64,000 nucleotides of DNA from Mytilus californianus. Lineage: Eukaryota > Mollusca > Bivalvia > Mytilida > Mytilidae. Below are positions 34,346 to 45,190 of the stretch, in pieces. The stretch is from NCBI RefSeq assembly GCF_021869535.1, contig NW_026262648.1, forward strand, positions 372,001 through 436,000. The letters run 5' to 3'. Numbering within the stretch: the stretch's first letter is position 1; each line of letters opens with the position of its first letter. Position numbers and translations under genes: made by a program. Below the pieces are notes generated by a model that was not told the origin of the DNA, did not search any database, and saw only the letters and a list, made by a program, of their open reading frames with translations.

Positions 34346-35214
34346 AAGAGAACATACGAGTAAAATGCAAGTGTTGTCTTATTTTGTAAACCGTGAAAGA
34401 TAGGGAAAATTCGACATACACATAAATACAATGAATGTAGAGAGTTGCCTATTATCGTATTTAACCAAAACTGACAAGCGACTTTTTGTAGGAGATATTG
34501 CACTTTAGAGACAATGTTAACGCTTTTGGCTATCATCGTAAAAACTATAAGAGATTAGAAGAACTGTTTACGTCATAAATTATCAGCAGTATTTGATATA
34601 CCACGGGGAGGGGGGAGGGGGGAGGGGGGAGGGAGTGGTACTTCGACATTTCTTTGGTAGGGGTGTGTCCATTTTTGCCTAAAAAAATGTACCCATAATA
34701 TAACATTCACTGAAATTCAGTACCTATAGTTATATAAATATTAACGAAAGAATGACCTATAGTAATATACAAATAGAAGACAAATTCCCGGGGTTCATTT
34801 GGGAACTTTTTTAAAAGGTAAACTTTCAAATGAATTGATTTAATCTTATATTATAATTGACCATTAATAATGTAAGATTCTCAATAGCATATGTTTCTAT
34901 GATCTGTAGATCATACCCCAAATCAAATAAATAGTTATCAAATGTAAATGCATTTTAGTATAGGATGTCATTAAAAAGGAGGTTCATTTTTATATAAAAT
35001 CTCGCAAAATAATGACCCATATTTTTGGCACATCCCCTTTAAACCCAATAATAGGAAGTGAACCCCCCCCCCTTTTGTGATATACATTTAAATCGAATGC
35101 TTATAAGACTTATTATCCTTGAATGAAGAAAATGTAGATTTTTACCCATATGTTTGTTGTTGAAAAAAAAGAGTAGATAGCGAAAATTGTAAAAAGCATT
35201 ATGATAAGAAGTAA
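34346..35214. other. Intergenic with G-rich tract
   Basis: No gene. G-quadruplex-like tract at 34605-34633 (own entry) and a C10 run at 35064-35073. Confidence 0.45.
34605..34633 (+). repeat. G-quadruplex-like tract
   Basis: Five G runs of 4, 6, 6, 6 and 3, each separated by one A. Single-nucleotide loops between long G runs are the most favourable arrangement for an intramolecular quadruplex. It lies ~2.7 kb upstream of the gene at 37.3 kb; a link is not implied. Confidence 0.85.
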
Positions 35215-35415
35215 AATCACAAAAATACTGAACTCCGAGGAAAATTCAAAAAGGAAAATCCTCAATCAAATGGCAAAATCAAAAGTTCAAACACATCAAA
35301 CGAATGGATAACAACTGTCATATTCCTGACTTGGTACAGGCATTTTCTTATGTAGAAAATGGTGGATTGAACCTGGTTTTAAAGCTAGCTAAACCTCTCA
35401 CTTGTATGACAGTCA
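35215..35415 (+). repeat. MR-G copy
   Basis: 'aaaatactgaactccgagga' through 'attcctgacttggtacaggc' to 'cctctcacttgtatgacagt'. Confidence 0.8.
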
Positions 35416-36079
35416 CATCGCACAGTCGTTAGGACAGGTTACGATAAAAAAAATAAGTCAACATTGCAAAACATACTTAGTTCAATCCTTATACATGTTA
35501 TAGGTCTTACTTAATTGAAGGGAAGTTATGACTTGTTTTACATATTTGTGTATTTTGCGGAAACTATACTATATAGAGACAACTATTAATAGTCGTAAGG
35601 TCAGCAGGAAAAGATCTACAAATAAGTCGACGTGACTGAAATTGTAATTTGACACCTTATAAACTTTATTGACTTTCAATGACAATATTAACCAACATCT
35701 TTTTCTACGCGGTGTCTATAACCATGTTGATAACAGATAAAGATAAACTGTAAATGGTAAAAACTAGTAACAGGACAAAATTTACTTAATTTGTACCAAT
35801 TTTCCCCCTTTTTCCTTAAAAATTGCCAGAATATTTTGATTGCATTATACCAATTTTATGTACAAATTCCAAGATGAGTGATACAGGCTCCTTGAAGCTT
35901 CTAGTTTACGCTGACTTTTTGTTGACACCCACTGAAAGAATAAATTGAACAAAGACTCAAACGATCGGATTGCAAAACTAGTGGTTCGTAATTTAAACAC
36001 AATATGCATGTTAATGACAATAGTAAATGAAATGTCTAAAGGAAGACCCAAGGAAATGTGATATAAACTGATTTCTATA
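35416..36079. other. Intergenic with MR-J end
   Basis: 35830-35925 carries a diverged MR-J end ('gagtgatacaggctccttga'). Otherwise no feature. Confidence 0.45.
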
Positions 36080-36225
36080 ACACGACGGGTGCCACATGTG
36101 GAGCAGGATCTGGTTACTTTTAAGTAGCACCTGATATCACCCCCAGTTTTTGGTGGGTTCATGTTACTCAGTCTTTATTTTTCTACGATGTGTTTTGTGT
36201 ACTGTTGTTTGTCTGTTTGTCTGTG
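36080..36225 (+). repeat. MR-B fragment
   Basis: 'acgacgggtgccacatgtgg' to 'tttgtctgtttgtctgtg'; 5'-truncated retroelement tail. Confidence 0.8.
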
Positions 36226-36741
36226 TTGCCTCAGTTTATTCCTTTGAATGTTTGCACAATAATATCGGACAGTAATATTTGTTAAGGGTCATGTGCAAAT
36301 TTATATTTAGTATTTAAGAAGGTCTGTCGATTCAGGGTTCAAATCTGTAGGAAGACTTTATTTTGCGAAAATCGACCTTTTTTCAAGAAGAAAGATGAAA
36401 CTCTACACGTTTTTTTATGTGAAAATACATATTCAAGAAAGTTTGAAGATTATGAGTTGGACACTATTGGTAATGTTTACTCACAAAATAGGTATCGATT
36501 TTCCTTCGAGAATGCTACAGTAAATTCATCATCTGGAACCCCGCAAAAATTCGCCAAAAAGTATTTACAAGGTAAGGTACACATTGTCAAAATGTATTAA
36601 AATACTCTAGAGGGTTTGAAGGCATCTTGTTGGAAAATGATACCAATATGGAATCGTTCTGAATTGTAATCACACTTGTACAAAACTAAAAAGGTTAATT
36701 TATTGATAGTTGGAGTTTAACGCAGCTTTCACTATACTTGG
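36226..36741. other. Upstream of the main gene, nothing recognised
   Basis: No feature supported. Confidence 0.45.
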
Positions 36742-36743
36742 TA

Positions 36744-36968
36744 ATACTGTAAACCAACTAATTTTTGCGAGCGATTTATTTTCGCAAATTTCGTGAATAG
36801 AAAAAAAAACGCGAATATAAACCGTCGCGAATAAGTAAAACTTAGATCTCTTGTTATTCAACTCCATCAAATAAATTTGAAAATCGCGAAATTAAATCGC
36901 CGCGAAGTGTGCTAGAAAGGGCAAAACACGAAATAAAGTATCCGCGAAGATAAGTTTGTTTGCAGTAT
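36744..36968. mobile_element. TA-flanked MITE upstream of the main gene
   Basis: The ends atactgtaaaccaacta and (opposite strand) atactgcaaacaaactt are inverted repeats, flanked by TA on both sides, as in Tc1/mariner-type insertions. The interior repeats cgcgaa-type words ('gcgagcgatttattttcgc', 'atcgcgaaattaaatcgcc'), locally CpG-rich in an AT-rich setting. It ends ~175 bp before a TATA box. Confidence 0.65.
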
Positions 36969-37142
36969 TATGTAAGCCAGTTTGGTTTTGTTTGAGAGTA
37001 CCCGAATAGAATCACTCATCTATGGCAGGAAAACTGGCAATGCTATTTAATTATGAACGCAAAAGATTATATAGATCTGTTGTTTGTGCACCATAAACAA
37101 TACGTACGTATTTATTATAGAACACAAGTACACTTAAAATGG

Positions 37143-37149
37143 TATAAAA
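37143..37149 (+). promoter_or_regulatory. Candidate TATA box of the main gene
   Basis: TATAAAA in 'ggtataaaacaataaac', 189 bp before the start codon at 37338. Initiation near 37175 would give a ~165-nt 5' UTR. An AT-rich genome produces many such strings, so this is a positional guess. Confidence 0.3.
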
Positions 37150-37337
37150 CAATAAACATTTTTATTATATTTAATTTTAGGTAGCATGATTCAAATATTC
37201 ATAGCGCACCTTAATCGAGAAAATTATGCAAAGTACAGTTATAAAAGAAAAGAGTAGTATTAATTGCATTATCTGATTACAGACAGGGATATTCAAAACC
37301 TTACTGATGAGTCTATAGTTACATATCTTTTTTGGAG

Positions 37338-39085
37338 ATGGATAATAAAAGTAAGGAAAGTGAATCCTCTGCAACTCAAAATTTAAAAACAGATCAACAG
37401 TTGGATTCAGAACAGAACCAAAAATCAAATAAGGAGACACTTGACAAGGAGATTGATTTGAAAAGCAATACGTTAGAGCAGGATACTGTAAATATAGAAA
37501 GGCTACCGATAGCGAACGTTGGAAATTATGATTCTAAACCATCCTATGGTTTCTCTGAAACAGAGCAAATAAATGAAATTCAGATTGAAAATTATCCCGG
37601 TCCTGATCCTGAATCAAGGACAACATTAGAGGGAACCGCTATAGAAACATTGAAAACATCAGAAAAATTGGATTTGGCGATAAACAAAATACCAAAGACT
37701 CCAAGTCTACAGACAATGATCACATTGGAGGCAACGGATCCAGAGACACGGATTACACCAGTTACATCAGATGCCACACATCAAGAGACAGGAGTACGAT
37801 CAGAGGCAGAGAATCTAGACACAATGATTAAATTAGAGGCAACAGATCTAGATAAAAGAAAACAACCAGAGACAACGAATCTAGAGACAAGGGAAACACC
37901 AGAGACAACAGATCAAATGGAAAGGAGACCAACTACTGATATTTCTGACGATGAAAAATCGACATCAAATATGGATGAACCGACTTCGCCAAATTCTACA
38001 ATTTTAATTGACAATCCTGTTTCTGGATCAAGTTTTGCATGGGAAATGAAACAATTTGATAGTCCAAAAACGACTGATCGTCAAGAAGAAAACCAACCAT
38101 ATTCTTCGCCAGTTATTTTATCACCAGAGACAGCAGGAAACTGTAATGTTCTAACACGTAGGCATATACCACGAAATGAAGGCCAGGAATCGCCGATTAA
38201 TACACTAATTGCAGAAGAAAATGATGAATGGAAGAAGAAACCTCATTTTGAAAGACGTAGGATGTTTAACCTAACAAAACATATAATTTCCATTGTGCTT
38301 ATTATTCTCGATCTGGTGTTTGATTGGGTCGAATATTCTGAAATGAACAAAAGAGGAAACTATACACTCGTTGCAGAACGAAGAGTTAAAGATGTAGAAT
38401 TCACCATCGAATGCGAAGGAAGTGGTAAAACTGTGCAATTTGTTTTTCTGGTATTTACCATAGTAGCAACAATATTATCGATGGTTCAGATTTTACATAT
38501 TATATACCAAATGTTTCATGAAACAAAAGGTGTGGTGATAGATAAAAAGATTATCCATGAATACGTTGAAACGTTCGTGTTTTTATTTTTTATTGAAATT
38601 TCTCAGATAATGCTGATTATGGGATTTTATGATGTTTGCACATTGGACTGTACTGTAGATGCAACTGAAATATTATTGGTTCTTAACGGACTATTTTCCA
38701 TCTCTAAGGTATCATGGCGTTTTTTTACAAGTTGCAAATGTTGTACGGTGTATTGGAAGAATCCAATTCGTCAATCCTCTGTCAAAAGACATTCCATAAG
38801 GACTGAAAGTCCACGACATATCGGTAGAAGAGAAAATCCACCACTCTATAGACACCCTGCAACACAAACCAATATATCAAACAGTCCCAGCCAGACACAA
38901 AGAGACACAGATTGTTGTAGATCGTGTGAATGTAGTGAAAACACCAAAACATGCTTTATGATAATTTTTTTACCGTTTCTTGTCTTGCTCATTCCTATTT
39001 TGCCCTGCATACTGGTTTACTACATCGCCAAAAAATTTGACTGTGATTGTGATGTTTGTGATTCGAAAGTTGGGGATCCGGAAAG
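37338..39085 (+). CDS. Exon 1 of a novel multi-pass Cys-rich membrane protein
   Basis: Unrecognised family. The start is the ATG at 37338; an in-frame TGA at 37308 precedes it. Residues 1-300 are acidic, Thr/Glu-rich and without a signal peptide. About 131-198 are six imperfect 11-residue units around EATDxETR-TPET. Hydrophobic segments lie near 315-332, 368-389, 411-431 and (weaker) 445-462, then a strong one at 540-564. If the N-terminus is cytosolic, the TM1-2 loop (N341-Y-T sequon, C359) and TM3-4 loop (C434, C438) face outside, a tetraspan-like plan. CKCC (466-469), CCRSCEC and CDCDVCD motifs foreshadow the repeats of exon 2. The frame runs into AAAG|GTAAAT, a near-consensus donor, and an immediate stop in the intron. 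It therefore probably continues at 45191, in matching phase (AG|G). Translated alone it would be a ~583-residue protein ending in the intron. Function unknown. Confidence 0.75.
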
Positions 39086-40646
39086 GTAAATATTTTGATA
39101 TTTCATTCATTGAAACGATATTTTTAACATTTCAAAGGGTCATAATTGGTAACAAATGTACAGTGCAGAATATATGGCGGTTAAAATCTTAATAAGTTTG
39201 TATTTGGCGTTGTTGTATATATAAAAGTGTTGTTAGAAACGAACAACATTAATCGTCAATTTTATTGTGTGATTTTTGATTACTTCTACGCATACCTTGT
39301 GCAGTGAAATGAGATATATTTGATAAGTATAGGCCCTGTGTAGAGATATTACGAGTAAATTGTGCAAATATTTTCTTATTTATGAGTCAGTTTCTATTCA
39401 TTTTGTGTCTTTAATTCCAATGCATTTTTAAATAAGGATCCATTATTACATAAAACACTAAATAGTGTTGGTTACACAAAATACATTAAAATCATGCAAA
39501 CTTATAAAAAATCATTCGCTCTTGCACGCACTATTTATCAAATATGATGTACCTTTTTAAATCTACTGAATTTTTTTAAATAACATGCTTAAATCAACAC
39601 ACTCAGTAATATAAAAAAGCACGTGTTAAGGTAAATACCTGAACAAGAGAATACTGTAATAATATTAAAAACAAAATAGTTTTTATCAATGCAAAAATAT
39701 AAAAAAAAAACTAAAAAAAAACCATAAGATAAACCAGATATTTGAACTTCAAAAATTCGTCTTAATCTAGTGTCCACCAACATGCAGAATACGAATTTCG
39801 TGAACAAATATATAGGTTGCACTTCTATAAATATAGACAATGCAATTTACCATAGGAACTCCTTTTACGACTTAAATTGTTCCACTTCTACTCTGAAGTT
39901 TCATTAAACATTATATTATCTTAGAATAGAAAGTTCATATGCATTATTACTTCTTTTCAAAGGTCAAAATATAGGGCTTTGAGGTATATTTTCAACATGT
40001 ATGTGCCTCGAATTTTTAAGAGTTTAAACTTAAACTAAAATTTTGTACTTTTTTTTATCTTGATAAAACTTATTGCACAAATCATTATCATCTTCTACAT
40101 CAATTTACAACATTATTATGAAAAACATCAAGTCCCTATACTATCAGGCTACCTCACACTAATCTTTCATGCAGCTCATTCATTCAACTCATTTAAGAAA
40201 CCTACGCAGAATACAAAATAAAACATAAAATTGACTGATAATTGTCTTTGTTGTCAGTAAAAAAAAAAGACGAAAAACGAAACGAATTAATCAAATGTTC
40301 TTACGGGGCTGGATGCCATTCCGCCATGCAAATTCACGATCAAAAACGTTGATATTCATCAATGTGAAACAATGTCTATGAGACAACAGTCAATTATAAG
40401 AAATTCCGATGGCAAAAAAAAAAAAAACTAGCATACACTAAATCTTACAAATGCATACTTGCATGCTCACAAAAATTATATTTACCAACAAATTATTTAC
40501 AACAGTTTATTATTTTTAGCGTATTCTTTCATTTGGCTGCACTATTGCCTGTTCAATTTCAGCATTCAAATATTTCATTTCACGAACATCACTGAAGTCT
40601 TGTGTCAATACTGTTTTGAACTTTTTGTAATATCGATCACTATTAG

Positions 40647-41470
40647 TTAGTTCTTCATATGTTTTTTGTTCCATATCAAATATATAAGTCTACCCGTATT
40701 CTCAATTTTGCATATAAGTTTATCACTAGCAGTCCAACTTATTTTCAAGACAAATTTGGAAATCAAATCACACTTTTCATCATCACTTACATTATGTATG
40801 ATTTGTGTATTCGAATTATCTGATTCATTTTCTTCAGTTCTTATATTTGAATTGTAAATTACTTTCTTTTTAACACAAATGTTTGTAGCCGGCGGTTTGT
40901 TATAAGTACTATCTTTCGTTTTTCTAAACTTAAATGTAGTAAAAAAATCAGAATCATTATACAACGTACACTCTTTGTCAACATTACTGTTTTCAATTTT
41001 GACAACTTAACATGTGTTTTTATCTTTATTTACATTGACAGCTTTGCTATTGTTTACACATTCTGATAAGTCAGGTGATTTACCTGTATCATATATACAC
41101 AAATCAATATTTACACTTTCTGCTGATTGAATTTTACCTGTTGTTGGGGTGCCATTCGGGGTATTTTCAACGTCCATGGCGCTAACTAATTCCACACAAC
41201 TATCTGACGTGTATAATTTGTACACTGAGCATTTATGTCACATTCTGCAATTATAGTGTCACTATTGTTTTCATTATATTCCTTCTGTCTTTTCTTGTCA
41301 CGCTTAATTGTAGAATAAGATTTACGCTTACTTTTGATACTGTCTTGATTAGTAAACATAATTGAAATTCTGACTTTATCATTTTCTCCATGCACCGTAA
41401 ATGTAATGTTACGAAATTGTTCACAAGCATTCTGTATCGTACTTGTCAATAACGACAGGAGTCTTTCCAT
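40647..41470 (-). pseudogene. Broken antisense ORF, mobile-element-like, unknown family
   Basis: Starting at 41470, MERLLSLLTSTIQNACEQF.. runs through a basic segment (KSKRKSYSTIKRDKKRQKEY), shifts frame in the 41186-41225 overlap and continues. It meets one in-frame TAA at 41007-41009 and stays in the same frame to 40647, ending ..ISWTASDKLICKIENTGR... One frameshift and one nonsense mutation thus split a ~270-codon original. The layout (short helical N-terminus, then a strongly basic patch) would suit an ORF1- or gag-like nucleic-acid-binding protein, but I do not recognise a domain. Confidence 0.5.
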
Positions 41471-41726
41471 GATGAAATGAAAACAGAAATCTAATCATAA
41501 ACTTCCCTTCGGGACCTTTTCTTACACTATAATGTTTACATCACTACAAATGTTACTTTACGACTAATTTTGCAAAATAATGAAATAAACTCGCTACTGT
41601 TACAAGTCAGAATCACATAAATCCTTTATCTAGCTTGGAAAGTTGAGCAATAATATATATCAGCGCGTATTTTGTAACAGTGGCTTGATTCCGCCAGTGT
41701 ACTATATCCGGAGGAAGAAAATCACC

Positions 41727-42025
41727 AGTGTTTTTTATCCACCAACAAAATTTCACTAAGTTTTTCTATCCGGGTCCAGTGTAAAACATCCACCAGTCAT
41801 TACAAGGTTCTAAAAAGGTTATTTGGAGGGGAAAAATATATAAAATGTGGCTAAATAGTTTTTAGTGTATTTGAAACCTGCATAGCTGATTTATATAAAA
41901 AGTGGAGATTTTTCATCTAGTGTTTTTCAACCAGGAATGATTACACTTGTCTAGTGATTTTGTACCGGAATGATTGCACTAGTTTTTTTATATCGGGATT
42001 AGTTACACTAGTGCTTTAGATCCAT
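41727..42025. repeat. Degenerate repeated motif cluster
   Basis: Variants of 'atccgggtccagtgta', 'taccggaatgattgcact', 'atcgggattagttacact' and 'agtgttttt' recur every ~40-50 bp. They lie directly upstream (minus sense) of the broken ORF, so they could be the leader of that element. Confidence 0.5.
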
Positions 42026-42949
42026 ACATTGATGAAGTGATTAGTACTCATTTTGAACACACGATAACACAATAATGCTTATTTACGAATAAGATTTAAA
42101 TAATTTTTCTATGCAAATCTATAAAATCATATGCTTTTAAATAGTCACTAATTGTAATATTTATATTTATTGGATTGCCGAAGTTTTTCTGTGTATTTGC
42201 CCTTTGGTTGACTTGGATATAAAATCATATCTTCTTTGTCAATATCAAAGGATGCTTCTATAATTGAAACTTTATGTAAGAACAAATCTTCTCTTTAAAT
42301 TTGGTTTATATCAAGTTCAATGTCCTGATCATTGTTAAAGTATTTTTAATAATCAAAATATCTTCCTCGTCATCATTAATATTATTTACTAGATTGACTC
42401 AGATTAATTAAACTGGTTCCTTGAAAATTATTTTAATTTTAACCCATTTATTTAGGTAAACAATAAACCGGTCTAATATAAACAAAACAACCAAATCAAG
42501 ATCGACGCTTTCACACTATTTACATCCAATATTTTTTAGTGAAAAACAGTTACCCGGAATAAATACAAGGCGGAATGAAAGTACGCTTACATTTTCACAT
42601 ATAACAAAAACAACGTCCATTCACATCAAGGTCCACTCGATCGATCGAAATTTTGTACTACCCCTCCCTTCACTTTGGGACTTATTCAGAATTCAATTTG
42701 GCCGCTATCCATGTGTATTTATACTGGTAATATTCCCAAGTTATGTCTCTAAGAGATGAAACATAGAGATCATATCCGGAAACCAGTATGTAAACAAACC
42801 AAAATATCTATGAATATATTATACAAAAGAGGCGTGGTTTGTGAAACGGCTGTATTTACAAAGTGCAACCTATCGATAGTGGCATTAGGTTTTGTTTGTC
42901 TTTATACTCATAAATTTAAAAAATAATTTACGTTCGCAAAAATGACTGA

Positions 42950-43330
42950 CGAATCCGGGTTACAAACTAAAACCGTGGGATACACATCAACTATAGGAGG
43001 AAAACAACGGTACAACAGGAACAACTGAACTGCAACTTAAACAAACGCAGACATACATATATAGACAACGGACTATTTGATAACACCTGCCATATTCCTG
43101 ACTTGGTACAGGACATTTTAAGAAAAATATGGTGGGTTGAACCTGGTTTTATGGCTATCCAAACCTCCCGCTTATTTGGCAATGTTACAAAATATCGCTA
43201 AAATGACAACACTGCGTGACAGGAATATAGTACAAACAAACGAAAGAACACACAACACAGAGAAATGCATAAATACATAATATAATAGTACATTACAACA
43301 TGTAAACCGCAGAATAACAACGAACATCTC
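42950..43330 (+). repeat. MR-G, long copy
   Basis: 'cgaatccgggttacaaacta' through 'attcctgacttggtacagga' to 'aaacctcccgcttatttggc', with an extension matching the reverse of 30.45-30.55 kb. Confidence 0.75.
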
Positions 43331-43777
43331 TCATTAACGACAGCACACGACACCACAAACTGCGAGTCCGATGTTTTTCTATTATTTGATATCGATTTTG
43401 CACAAGTGATAACATTACCGCTAAGATACATTTTCCTGAATAAATTAATAAATTGATATTTTGTGGAATGTCAATTTTATGCACCCATCACTTTTTCGCC
43501 GAGACAGGGATCATTTAAAGATAAACAATATGTTCTATCTTTGTGTTATATGGCTATTATTACAACAATTCCAGCTGCAATTCAAAAACAATATAATACC
43601 AATATAAGATCAGTTTCAGAAAAAAAATATGATCAATTTATTTTGTATTATGCTGAGTAAATGAAGTTTCGAGTTTCGTAGTCTCAGAACAATTTGTTTT
43701 CGATATTTACCGAATTTTGTATAAGCAAATTCAAATTTCAAAACCAATTTGATAGCTTAAAAACTTTAATACAATTG

Positions 43778-44030
43778 AGAAAGGAAATGGGAATGTGTCA
43801 GAGAGACAAAAACCCGATCAAAGAGCAGAAAACAGCCGAAGGCCACCAATGGGTCATCAACACAGCGAGAAAATCCCGCACCCGGAAGCGGGCTTCAGCT
43901 AGCCCCTAGGCAAAATGTACGTCACACAAAACTCCAAAACTTATAAATTAGAAAAAAACAAGACTAACAAAGGCCAAAGTCTCCTGACTTGGGACAGGCG
44001 CAAAAACGAGGTGGGGTTAAACATGTTAAT
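43778..44030 (+). repeat. MR-A copy
   Basis: 'gagaaaggaaatgggaatg' to 'gtggggttaaacatgtt'; lacks the final 'gagatctcaaccc' block. Two 70-codon frames inside it are repeat-encoded. Confidence 0.85.
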
Positions 44031-44694
44031 ATATATTCTTGATATTACTTATGTGCTTTTAAGCCTAAAAGGGAGATCGGTTACATGTGACAACAGCTTT
44101 AACTGCAAAAGTCAAAGCAAGGTCATACAATAATTCCTTTGTGAACAGAAAAATGTAATAATGAGATAAAGCATAAAATTATGAAAACAGCTAGATACAT
44201 AAATTGTTGGCACCATTTTAGTGACACATTTACAATGCGTTGATTACTACCGACAATGAATAGGTGTACGTTGCATGATTTGTTTGAGTGAATACTAGGG
44301 ATATGAACTCGGTAAAAAATCACTAATCGAGTACTAGTTAGTTTTGTTGAGCATAACTTGAGAACTCACTCTGAACACTATCAACAAAATAGGTAAACAA
44401 TTATACACATTTTACGCATTTTACGCAATGCTGGTCGTTGCCTCATTGACGATAATCCCTCTACACCATTTAATCGAGCTAGATAGTCTATAATCCCCGT
44501 CATGATCTACCTTAACCAATAGACAAATCACTACGTGTACCAATTAGGTAAACAATAATTAAATCAATATTTAAATAAATACCCTTCGAAAATAATAATT
44601 GCTAACAAAGTCTAACGAGAAAAAACAACATTAACATTTTATTATTGCAAAGAAAACACATTACAAAGGTGGTATATAAATAAAACATTGAAAT

Positions 44695-44812
44695 AGAGGA
44701 ATGTGCCATAGAGACAACAACCCGAAAAAAGAGCAGAAAACAGCCAATGGCCACCAATCGGTCTTCAACACGGCGAGAAAATACCGCACCTGGATTCGTG
44801 CTCCAGCAATTT
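44695..44812 (+). repeat. MR-A fragment
   Basis: 'gaggaatgtgccatagagac' to 'gattcgtgctccagc'; front part only. Confidence 0.8.
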
Positions 44813-45190
44813 CGCACAAATATTACAAACATTTTTTTTAACTATGACTATTCAGTGATTTCTATTGAACTCTCAAAGGGCGTTTTCCCCTCAGGAAATT
44901 ATGGGAAAACAGGTCAATATCCTGACAGGAAACCGAGTATTTTTTCGGTACTCGATACTTGGTAATAAGGGTTGATACTCGACTGTCCGTGGGAGCCTTT
45001 TACTAGGCATAATACTGGATCCTATCGAACATATAATTTTCCGTTTACAAACACCAAATTTCTTTCTCATCATCTTGATCTACCAAAATTGCACGACAAC
45101 CTGTATATCAATAGCTATTGAACAACTTGTCACTGAATGTTAAGTTAAGAAGAATGTTCCTAAAATGAAAAAAAAAAATTCTCTTTTCAG

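Larger units (their letters stand above)
39086..45190 (+). other. Predicted 6.1-kb intron
   Basis: Begins GTAAAT and ends ttctcttttcag, with exon phases matching on both sides. It contains an antisense broken ORF (40647-41470), a run of repeated 'agtg/accgg' motifs (41.7-42.0 kb), one MR-G copy and two MR-A copies. 39086-40646 and 44813-45190 hold nothing recognised. An ATG at 45165 just inside the intron end would allow exon 2 to be read as a separate 500-codon ORF. Its first eight codons are the acceptor tract itself, which argues against that start. Confidence 0.65.

Noticed and set aside
37332-37337. Upstream TTG as start codon of exon 1
   Set aside because: An ATG in a reasonable context lies two codons downstream; a TTG start is not expected for a eukaryotic nuclear gene.
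45165-45190. ATG at 45165 as the true start of a separate 500-residue protein
   Set aside because: The first codons are the poly-A/polypyrimidine acceptor tract of a good splice site, and the phase matches exon 1. Kept only as the less likely alternative.
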